From an uncultured Clostridium sp. (GTDB lineage: Bacteria > Bacillota > Clostridia > TANB77 > CAG-508): DNA of 17,477 bases. Under the pieces are notes generated by a model that was not told where the DNA came from, did not search any database, and was given only the letters and a program-made list of their open reading frames with translations. Both the position numbers and the translations under genes were made by a program. Below are positions 1 to 8,800 of this stretch, in pieces (position 1 is the first letter of the stretch; each line of letters starts with the position of its first letter). The DNA is taken from the NCBI GenBank assembly GCA_900557045.1, contig USQY01000038.1:1-17477 (forward strand). The letters run 5' to 3'.

Positions 1-29
1 AATTAATAAATAATAAAAAACAAACCGTA

Positions 30-92
30 AATTATAAATAATAAAAATTTCTAGCATTTTTACTTTGCTAGAAATTTTTATTATTTATAGTT
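30..92. terminator. Long AT-rich inverted repeat, probable bidirectional terminator
   Basis: Arms 30-56 and 66-92 are complementary over 27 bp with a single G-T wobble, around a 9-nt loop. The core arm is AAATTTCTAGCA. T-rich sequence follows the stem on both strands. It lies 67 bp past the fabG stop codon and probably ends fabG transcription on the minus strand, and any incoming plus-strand transcript as well. Confidence 0.75.
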
Positions 93-158
93 CATCTTTT
101 ATAATTTATTTTTCTATTTTTTAAATCACTTACTAATTTTTTATTTCTCTAATCATCT

Positions 159-893
159 TTAAATTACCCAGCCTCCATTTACTGAAATAATTTGACCTGT
201 TGTATAATCATCTTCTATAAGCCATTTTACACAGTTTGTTATAGAATGTGGATAACCTATTTTTTCTAATGGTATCTCGTTTGCTATATTTTCTAATTCT
301 TGTTTTGATAATTCTTTATTCATTTCTGTATTTATAATTCCTGGAGCTATACTATTTACACGTATATTAGATGGTCCAAGTTCTTTTGCTAATGCTTTTG
401 TCATTCCATCTAATCCGGCTTTTGCAACAGAATAATGAACTTCGCAAGATGCTCCAACTATTCCCCATACAGAAGAAATATTTATTATGCAACCACTTTT
501 CTTTTGTATCATACTTGGCACAGCTTCTTGTGTAACATAAAATGCTGACGTTAAATTTGTTTGTAACATTTTATTCCAATCTTCATCTGTTATTTCGGTA
601 AATAATTTTATTTGTGATATTCCTGCATTATTAATTACAACATCTATATGTTCATATTTTCCAATAATAAAATTTATTAAATTTTTTACTTCATTTCTTT
701 TTGAAATATCTGCTTTGACTATGTCTATATGTATTCCATTATTTCCTAATTCATTTTTTATTTTGTTAGCTTGCTCTTCAGACTTATTGTAGTTCATTAT
801 TACTGTATATCCCTGTTTTGATAATTCTTGAACAATATTAGCACCAATTCCTCTAGAACCCCCTGTTACTAGTATTACTTTGTTTGGTAACAT
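159..893 (-). CDS. fabG: FabG-like 3-oxoacyl-[ACP] reductase / SDR-family oxidoreductase
   Basis: This is a 244-residue classical short-chain dehydrogenase/reductase. The Rossmann dinucleotide site TGGSRGIG is at residues 10-17, NNAG at 88-91 and the active-site Asn near 113. The catalytic set is Ser141, Tyr154 and Lys158 (YSVAK), with PG at 184-185 and the C-terminal NGG typical of FabG. Length matches the family. FabG reduces 3-oxoacyl-ACP with NADPH in the cytoplasm during fatty-acid elongation, but no other fab gene is visible, so a different SDR substrate is possible. The start is supported by AGGAGG 7 nt before ATG. The gene lies downstream of the tRNA cluster on the same strand, separated by a terminator, so it probably has its own promoter in the repeat-bearing region 894-1014. 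Its family is certain; its substrate is not. Confidence 0.85.
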   Translation of the reverse strand: MLPNKVILVTGGSRGIGANIVQELSKQGYTVIMNYNKSEEQANKIKNELGNNGIHIDIVKADISKRNEVKNLINFIIGKYEHIDVVINNAGISQIKLFTEITDEDWNKMLQTNLTSAFYVTQEAVPSMIQKKSGCIINISSVWGIVGASCEVHYSVAKAGLDGMTKALAKELGPSNIRVNSIAPGIINTEMNKELSKQELENIANEIPLEKIGYPHSITNCVKWLIEDDYTTGQIISVNGGWVI

Positions 894-933
894 ATTTATA
901 CCTCCTTTTTTAATATCACGATATATACATTTA

Positions 934-989
934 ATAATATTCCATAACTAATATAACATAACCAATATACCATAAATAATATTCTATAA
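934..989 (-). repeat. Four tandem 14-bp direct repeats upstream of fabG
   Basis: Four contiguous 14-bp units read on the plus strand as ATAATATTCCATAA (934-947), CTAATATAACATAA (948-961), CCAATATACCATAA (962-975) and ATAATATTCTATAA (976-989). The outer two differ at one position. They fill most of the gap between the tRNA-Thr terminator and the fabG ribosome binding site, so they overlap where the fabG promoter should lie. They may be an iterated operator or a simple tandem duplication; the sequence does not decide. Confidence 0.7.
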
Positions 990-1014
990 ATAAAAAATAT
1001 TTATATTTTAAAAA

Positions 1015-1057
1015 TATAAAAAAGCCAGTAATTAAGATTTTCTCAAAACTACTGACC
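1015..1057 (-). terminator. Rho-independent terminator of the tRNA cluster
   Basis: Read on the minus strand, GTCAGTAG (1049-1056) pairs with TTACTGGC (1024-1031, one G-U), and inside it TTGAGA pairs with TCTTAA around an AAA loop. A run of six T residues and further T-rich sequence follows. It starts 7 nt past the tRNA-Thr CCA end. Confidence 0.85.
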
Positions 1058-1063
1058 TTCATA

Positions 1064-1140
1064 TGGAGCCACTTCTCAGATTCGAACTGAGGACCCCCGC
1101 ATTACAAGTGCGGTGCTCTGGCCAACTGAGCTAAAGTGGC
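1064..1140 (-). tRNA. tRNA-Thr (anticodon TGT)
   Basis: The 77-nt cloverleaf includes an encoded CCA. The acceptor stem is GCCACTT/AAGTGGC. The anticodon stem CCGCA/TGCGG encloses loop CTTGTAA, giving anticodon TGT. The T arm is CTCAG-TTCGAAT-CTGAG and the D stem GCTC/GAGC. It is the last of three co-directional tRNA genes, 5 nt after tRNA-Glu. Confidence 0.97.
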
Positions 1141-1145
1141 ATTCT

Positions 1146-1220
1146 TGGTGACCCGTACGGGAATCGAACCCATGTCTCCGCCGTGAAAGGGCGATGTCTT
1201 AACCGCTTGACCAACGGGCC
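1146..1220 (-). tRNA. tRNA-Glu (anticodon TTC)
   Basis: The 75-nt cloverleaf includes an encoded CCA. The acceptor stem GGCCCGT/ACGGGTC has one G-U pair. The anticodon loop CTTTCAC gives anticodon TTC. The T arm is ATGGG-TTCGATT-CCCGT. It is the middle gene of the cluster. Confidence 0.97.
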
Positions 1221-1282
1221 ATTTATATTTTTTTGCCTATATATTTGATTGAAATTGTTAATTTCCAACAAATAATTATTTT

Positions 1283-1314
1283 TCTAGGATTTAAGATTAA
1301 ACTTAAATCCTAGA
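1283..1314. other. Perfect inverted repeat between tRNA-Lys and tRNA-Glu
   Basis: Arms TCTAGGATTTAAG (1283-1295) and CTTAAATCCTAGA (1302-1314) form a perfect 13-bp stem around a 6-nt loop. It begins 3 nt past the tRNA-Lys CCA end. Neither strand has a clear U tract after it, so it may be a processing or 3'-protection hairpin in the tRNA precursor rather than a terminator. Confidence 0.7.
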
Positions 1315-1316
1315 TT

Positions 1317-1392
1317 TGGTGAGCCATCGCGGATTCGAACCGCGGACAACTTGATTAAAAGTCAAGTGCTCTACCACCTGAGCTAATGACCC
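1317..1392 (-). tRNA. tRNA-Lys (anticodon TTT)
   Basis: The 76-nt cloverleaf includes an encoded CCA. The acceptor stem is GGGTCAT/ATGGCTC, with two G-U pairs. The anticodon stem CTTGA/TCAAG encloses loop CTTTTAA, giving anticodon TTT. The T arm is CGCGG-TTCGAAT-CCGCG. It is the first gene of the cluster, about 47 nt downstream of the predicted transcription start. Confidence 0.97.
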
Positions 1393-1445
1393 AAGTTTTA
1401 GTGCCTTTGCACTGCGCAAATTTTGTATTTGTTAACGCAGTTATT

Positions 1446-1474
1446 ATTTTAATCTATTTGTCATAGTTTGTCAA
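1446..1474 (-). promoter_or_regulatory. Sigma-A promoter of the tRNA cluster
   Basis: Read on the minus strand there is TTGACA (1469-1474), a 17-nt spacer and TAAAAT (1446-1451), close to full consensus. The leader from about 1439 to tRNA-Lys can fold: ACTGCG/CGCAGT (1436-1441 with 1411-1416) and a small GTGC-loop-GCAC hairpin (1401-1412). From 1475 to 1664 I see no gene, only AT-rich sequence with a 6-bp hairpin ATTGGA/TCCAAT at 1521-1540. Confidence 0.85.
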
Positions 1475-1664
1475 TACTTTTTTTAAAATTTTCAAATTTT
1501 TTTATTTTGAGACGTTTATTATTGGACATTTTTATCCAATTTTGGACAGATATTCACATGCCAACCCATTGGTTATCTAAGATTTGTAATAGATTTGAGT
1601 AACTTGTAAGCAAACAAGAATAATATTTCATCTGCCTTATTTTGAAATGCTTTGTATTCAATAT

Positions 1665-2661
1665 TTATTGCTTTAACGCTGTTATTAGCACAACATATAC
1701 CCGATCAGTTCTTTTATAAACTGCCTTTGACATACCACAAATTACGCATAGAACAGATGGTACTTTTCCATTTTCACTTTTTATTTGTTCTTTTATTTTC
1801 ACCAAGTTTTTAGCTGCATTTTCTATTTGATTTGCCCCAAGTTTTATTTCAAAACAACACCAATTTCCATCATATAATTCAATTACACAATCTATTTCCA
1901 TATTTTGATAATTTTGATAATCTTAATAATGATAACATTTAGCTTCAAAACTATCTGCATAAATTTTTAAATTCCTTTCAACCATTGCTTCAAATAAAAA
2001 TCCAAATGTTTCTAAATCATTTATCAACTTACTTTCTTCTTTAATATTTAATAACGCACATACTATTGATAGATCAGCAAAATGCCTTTTTTCAGCTTGT
2101 TTCACTCTTACTTAAGATCGTATGTTAGTTGAAAATGGTTCATCGTTATCCAATAAATATAATCGATCTAATGCATCTAAATAACTAGCCAAAGTATCTA
2201 TATCTATATCAATATCATCATTGTCAATATCTTTTATCTTCTTTTTTTAAAGTCATATTAGATACTGTTGTACTTTCATTTCTAGCTAATGATTTTAATA
2301 AAGTCTTACTTTATGCTTATCTCTATTTTTTCCATCTAATCTATATAAATCATCATCTATTATTAATTTTATATACTCTTCTATTGCATTACTTGCATCT
2401 TTTGAAGAATAATTTAAATTTCCTGGCCAACCACCTCTAATTATTAGTCATGCTAATTTTTTTAAGTCTACTTCTCCTGTTAATTTCCCTTTATTATAAC
2501 AAAAATCTTCTAAAGAAACATCCCCCTGTTGAATTGCCAGATTCATATAAGCTCATTGTTCTTAAATGAATTTTTCCATATCTTCCAGCACCACTATGCG
2601 CAATTTTATTTCTATTTGGTGTTGATGAACCTGTTAGTAACTTTTTTTACCTTTTGCATTC
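1665..2661 (-). pseudogene. Decayed AAA+ ATPase with DUF4143 domain, N-terminally truncated
   Basis: Reading the minus strand across frames recovers the end of an ATP-binding DUF4143 protein. Recognisable landmarks in order are LTGSSTPNRNKIAHSGAGR, RGGWPGNL, LARNESTTVSN, LASYLDALDRLYLLDN, KQAEKRHFAD, LINDLETFGFLFEAMVERNL and FEIKLGANQIENAA, ending at VVLITALKQ. In-frame stops interrupt it at 2448-2450 (TGA), 2112-2114 (TAA) and 1923-1925 (TAA). Frameshifts are needed near 2650, at the C5 run 2522-2526, near 2305 and near 2250. The N-terminal Walker A/B part is missing upstream of about 2661. Intact relatives are sometimes discussed as accessory or toxin-antitoxin-like ATPases, but their role is not settled. 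The number of lesions argues for old decay rather than sequencing error. Confidence 0.85.
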
Positions 2662-2678
2662 AGCTATATTATAAACAA

Positions 2679-2718
2679 TTAGTGAGCAATTAGGGTCGCG
2701 TTCCCAATTGCTCACTAA
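2679..2718 (-). terminator. Strong stem-loop past the giant surface gene
   Basis: TTAGTGAGCAATT (2679-2691) is perfectly complementary to 2706-2718, and GGG/CCC (2693-2695 with 2703-2705) extends the stem past one bulged A. It lies 129 bp past the stop codon of the 2403-residue gene. On the minus strand the sequence after it is only moderately T-rich. It is probably the operon terminator. It also marks the broken 5' edge of the neighbouring pseudogene. Confidence 0.6.
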
Positions 2719-2846
2719 ATCTTAACATTTTGAGTTCACTTATTTATATTTTTTTCAATCTTTATCAATTTTACAGTAGCCAAATTTTGCAATAATTTAA
2801 TTCTTTCTAAATGTCCAAAATTCCCAATCTTACCTTCCAAAAGAAG

Positions 2847-5800
2847 CTATTTTACTTCAATAACACTCCTACTATTCACAAAACTTTCATTTGCATCATA
2901 CTCTGTTGTTTTTCCTTCAGTATAATAAGAACTTCCGCCAATTGCCTCTTTTACCAAAGTCTTACCGACAATCTTAACATCTTGTATCACACATTTTGTT
3001 AATTTTGCTGCTAATCTTACTAAGTTAGGTTCTGTTGTTAATTGTCCTGCAAATCCTAAAATTCCACCAACTTTATCTTCTCCAATAATTAATGCACTAT
3101 TTTCTTCATCTTTATTACCTTGTACTAAACAATCAGTAATATTTGCTACTGCTGCTCCTGCAATTCCTCCTACTGCTGTTTTTCCTTCAATACATGTATT
3201 TATTACTTTACAATTATCAATAGCTGTTGCTTGGTTTTTAATATTGTTACCATGTCCAACTATTCCACCTGTACCATATGATGTTTCTTCTTTAGAAACG
3301 ATATTACTATTTTTTACTGTACATTCTGAAATTAAACCTGTTCCAACACCTAAAATTCCGGCTGTTCCACCCTGATATATTTTCACTCCCGTTGTTGAAT
3401 CTACAGTATATTTATTTCCTGCATTTGTTATACTTGATGATGTTAAATTACAGTTTTGAATTTCTGTACTTGGATTTGCTGTAGCAGCTATTATACCTGC
3501 TGTTGTTGATCCTTCTGTATCATTTATTATTGTAACTGAATTTGTATCTACATTTGTAATATTTCCTGAACTGCAAACTCCAACTGCTCCACCTACGCAT
3601 TTTGCTTTTGAAGCTTTTATTGTTCCATCTTCTATACTTGATGAATTTAATCTTATCTCTCCACTTTGAATTCCTAATATTCCACCTATAGCTGATTTAG
3701 TATCGTCTTTTCCATTTGCAATTATTTTTAAATTAGTTACTTGTATATTTTCAGCATTACCAGAAATATAACCTATACCACCTGCTATAATATTTTCTAC
3801 TGATGATGAATTTATTGAAATATTGTTTGCTTTTGAATTACTTACAGCCTTGTTACATCCCCCTGCAATTCCACCTATTTGAACTGCATTTCCATTACTT
3901 GTTTTTGATGTTATATCAAGTTTATTTACTTCACAGTTATCTATACTTGTTTTTCCTATTCCTAATATTCCACCTGCTAAAACATTTAAATTTGAGTTAA
4001 TTGTAATTATTCCATCTGTTGCTTTAATGTTCTTTATTGTTCCATTTGTTGTTCCTGCTGCCATACTTGCAAGCGGCATAACTCCTTGTGCTGCTCCTTC
4101 GGTTGTTTTTATGTTTATTCTTATTTTGCTTATTTCTATATTTCCATTATTTTCATTTGTTACAATATCTCCGCTTCCTGATAATCCTGCTGCATGTCCT
4201 TTTGATTCGATTTCTATATCATTTACATTTATATTTTCTAATTTTGCTTCGGTTCGGGCTATTGATATAACACCGCTAGTTATAGGTACAGCACCACTAT
4301 TTGCGGAATTATTTTTCATATTAATTTTACTAATATTTGAATTAAAAATATTTACATTTTCAGAACCTACTGCCACAACTCCAGCCATATGCATAGTATT
4401 TATGTCTGTTCCATCCATTTTTACATTTTTTACAGTTGTATTATTTACAGTTAATTTGTTAGCTGCTCCTACAACACCTCCAATTAATGATGGCATATAT
4501 CCAGTAGTTGCTTTATGTGTTATTTCTAAGTTATTAATCTCAGAATCCTCTATTGTTGCTTCTCTATTTTGGCATCCCCAGACTCCTCCAATTCCACCAG
4601 GTGAATCTATTTTTATGTTGTTTATTCTTAAACCTTTTATATTAGCATTTCCTCCATTTACTCCTATTGCTCCACCTGTTTGATTTCCATCGGTTGTTGA
4701 TGATTTTATTATCATATTACTAAATTCTGTATTTTCTATTTTTATTTCGCTGTTACAAAATCCTATAAGTCCACCTAAATTTTGGTTTCCTGATATTTCT
4801 TTTGTTCTATTTTCAGATGTAACTATACAATTTTTAATTGTTGTTGGTAATGATACAATAGTTGATACTAAACCTCCCATATTTCCTGGCTCTGCATATG
4901 AATTCTCTACTTTTTCTCTTTTCATAGAAGTATTTATCACTTTGCAATTTTCTAATTTTAGTTCAGTTGCATTTCCATAATAATATTTAACATTTTGTGA
5001 TAATATTCCTCCAATATATCCTGCCTTTGCCTTTATATCACTATTGATTATAGTACAATCTTCAAAATTTGCTGCAACATCTGTAAACCCTACTATACCA
5101 CCTATAGCGACCTTTGATGTATTTTTATCATCACTTATTATTGTTGATTCATTATAATTACATTTAATGATATTTGCATATTCTCCTGAAAGTATTCCTC
5201 CAACAATTCCTCCTATTTTATTAGAATCGTTTCCACTGTAAATTTCTGTTTTATTTACATTACATCTTATAATATTTATTTTTGCATTGTATGAATTATC
5301 TAGTCTACCTAAAATTCCTCCAATATAATTTCCTCTATCAGATTTTAATTGTGTGTTTTCAATATTACAATTTTCAATATTTAAAGTTTCTCCACAATTT
5401 AAAATTGTACTTGCAATTCCACCCATTCTTGTACTATCTGAAGTATTATTTGATAATAATATATTATTTGTAATTTTATTATTTACTAAATTAATATTGT
5501 CTACAGCATATGTTAATCCTAACATTCCTCCTATTGTTGATTCTGACATATTTTCATTAAATTTCATATTATTAATTTCACAATTTTCAATTTTCAAATC
5601 TTTTATTTGCCCTGCTATTATTTTACATATAATTCCACCAAATTCAATTGGTGAGCTAGTTTGCTCTCTTTGTATTTCTATGTTGTTTGCTGTACAATTT
5701 TTTATTATTCCTATTTTATCATTTCCAATTGTATATCCTAATGATGCTACTTCTCCTACCATTATACTTGCATATCCAGAATTTTTTACATTTATTTCTA

Positions 5801-8800
5801 TATTTTCTGATTTACAATTATTTATGTTTAAATCTGATGTTGTAAGACCTATATATCCACCTAATTCACCTGTATATCCTGTTGAACTAAATATTACTGG
5901 GTTTTCTTGTGTTCCAATTATTTTAGAATTATTTATTATTGTCTTTTTATTTATTCCTATTCCTATAAATGCTGATACTTTGCCTCCACCAGTTACATTT
6001 CCACTATTTTCACAATTTTCTATTTCTATTGTTGAATTTGTATTAATTTCTTTTGCCAAGAATCCTGCTGATTCAATTGAATTATTTGCTGTAATGTTTC
6101 CTGTATTTATACTGTTTTTGATTGTTATATCTGCATCTGCTGTTGCTATAAATCCCGCTATTGTTTGCACATTTAAATTTTCTGAACCTATATTTGCTGT
6201 GTTCTTACAATTGTTAACTATTACAGGTACTACTGTATATGAAACTAGTCCGGCTGCATCTGATACTCCAGTTTGTGATGTAATTATTCCTTCATTTATA
6301 CATCCTGTTAATCTTATTTCTGTACTATCATCTTGTTTTTGCGCTTGTGCTATCATTCCCGAAGCATGTCCAGAATAATTTGTTGTGTTATAATTTGGTG
6401 TTATTTCTCCTGTATTTGTACAATTTTCTAATTCTGCTATACATTTTGTACATCCTATTATTCCAGCTGTATTATCTAATCCTGATTTTACTGCTCCATT
6501 ATTTGTACAATTTTTTACATATATTTTATTTACTTTCCATTCTACATTTTCTGCTTCTTTTATTACATATTTTTTATCTGTTCTACTATCTGAATGACTA
6601 TCATCTATATTTTCTTCATCTTCATAATCATCTTTATTTATTACTGTTATATTTACTGCCACTTCATATTTTTCTTCTTTACCATTCCATACTTTGCTTA
6701 TTGTTACTTTTACATATTCTGTAACATCTACATATCCGTCTGGTGTTTTTGTTTGTACAACATAATATGTATCTGTTCCAAGCTCTTCTATATCATATGT
6801 TGCTATTTGTAGTGCTCCATTTTTTACTTCTATATCTTCATATCCTGTTATTACTTGTTTATTTTTATCTAATACTTTAAATCTTGCACCATCTAATAAT
6901 CCATATGTATCTATATCAATATTTTTTAAACTTAATGTATATTCTCCTATATGTCTTTTATTTTCTATTGTTAAGCTTACAATATTTGTTGTTTTATCTA
7001 GTTTTACTACTACATTATTTACTGAATAATTAGATGCTTCACTATACCCTACTAAACCACCTGCATTAAATTTTCCTGCAATTATAGTTCCATTGTTAGT
7101 TGAATCTACTATACTTAGTGCTCCAAAGCCAACACCTATTAATCCACCTATTTTTGATCCTGTTGCTGTTATGTTAGTGTTGTTTGTACATCCATTTATT
7201 ATTAATAATTTTCCATCTGCTCCATATCCTATTAATCCACCTACATTATTTGTATCTGAATTTATTGTTCCTGAAACTGTACAGTTTTGTAGTGTTCCTT
7301 GTGCCATATAAGCAACTATTCCACCAACATTATATTTATTTTCTAATTTTTCTTGTAATTCTTTTATTTTTTCTCGTAATCTTGTTTTTTCTGTAGTTGT
7401 TGTTGCATTTGCTAATTCTAATCTTGCATCACTTATTTTTTCGTTTATTTCTTTTTCTACATTTGTGATATTTATGTTTATATTTGATACGTTTAAGTCT
7501 TTAATTGTTCCTGATACTTCTGCAAAAAGTCCAAATCTTGTATTGTCACTATCTCCATCTTGTGTTATTTTCAAATTTGATATTGTATAACCTGCTCCAT
7601 CAAATACTCCTCCAAATTCTTTTATTGGTTTCCAGTTTCCTGATGTTATTTCTATATCATTTTTCAATTCATAATCTTCATATTTTCCAAATGTATATGT
7701 TTTTCCATCTATTGTTACACTTCTATTTGTTCCTATTTTTGATAATTGTTCTTCTGTATATATTGGTATTACTGTATCTTGTGTTTCTACTATTACTTTT
7801 GTTTCTAATAAATCACATTCTATTGATATTTCATATTGTTCTGTTATTGGGTCTGTTATTTTTTTATGTATTACTACTTTTACTTCATCTTGTATTATTT
7901 TTCTATATCCTTCTGGTGTTTCTGTTTCTTTTATGTAATATATATCATCTTGTGTTCCATGTGTTTTCATTAATCCAAAGTCTAATATTCCACCATTTTT
8001 TGTTATTCCTGTTTTTATTACTTCTTTATTTTCATTTAATAAATCGAATTTTGCTCCATTTAGCATATCTTCTGTTTCTGAATCTATTTTTTCTATTCTG
8101 ATAGTGTAGTCTATTGGTATTTCTCTTTTTATAACCACATTTTCAAAATCGTCATCTTCCTCTGTTCCTCTTACATATTGTGTTGAGTTTGAATTGTATG
8201 CCTCTTCTTCTTTATAGGTTGATAGTTCTGGTATTGATAAATTTCCTTTTTTTAATTCTTTTTCTCCACTTGTTCCTTTTGTTATTTCACCTGCTACAAC
8301 CAATCTTATATCTTCTTCTAATTGTTTTTCTGCTGTTACTTTACATATAAATTCAATTTCTTCATAACTTGGATTTTCATTGTTTGTATATGCTGGTATT
8401 GCTGTATTTTCTAAATATGTTGTTGTTATTTTTCTTCCATCTTCTGAAACTGTCCATTTATATTTTATATTGTTTGCATTATTTACATCAAACTCTAATC
8501 CTTGCCCTATATATTGAACTATTTCCTTTGCATATCCTTCGTTTTCTCCTTCATTATATACTCTTATTTTATATGTAATTGTATCTCCATTTTGAACTTC
8601 TACTGGATATTTTGTATGTTTATATTCTAATTTATTTTCTGTATTTGTTATTATTGGTTCTCTTTTATTTGTTGGCTCTGTTCCATTTATTTCAGATATA
8701 TATTCTCTTTGAATTAATTTTAAATCCACTAATTTTATATCTTGTCCTGTTATTATTATCTGTTTATTTCTTGTTAATGATTGTATGTTTTGTGTATATG

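Noticed and set aside
2448..2450. TGA read as tryptophan (altered genetic code)
   Set aside because: The same relic has two TAA stops and several frameshifts, and the intact genes show no internal TGA.
2740..2846. Open frame continuing past the stop of the giant gene (LLLEGKIGNFGHLER...)
   Set aside because: About 36 codons that do not look like the beta-helix repeats or an anchor; most likely ordinary 3' untranslated sequence.
4027..6378. Long plus-strand frames opposite the giant gene, including one of 341 codons
   Set aside because: They are low-complexity Phe/Leu/Ile/Pro-rich antisense shadows of the repeat-coding minus strand, without ribosome binding sites.
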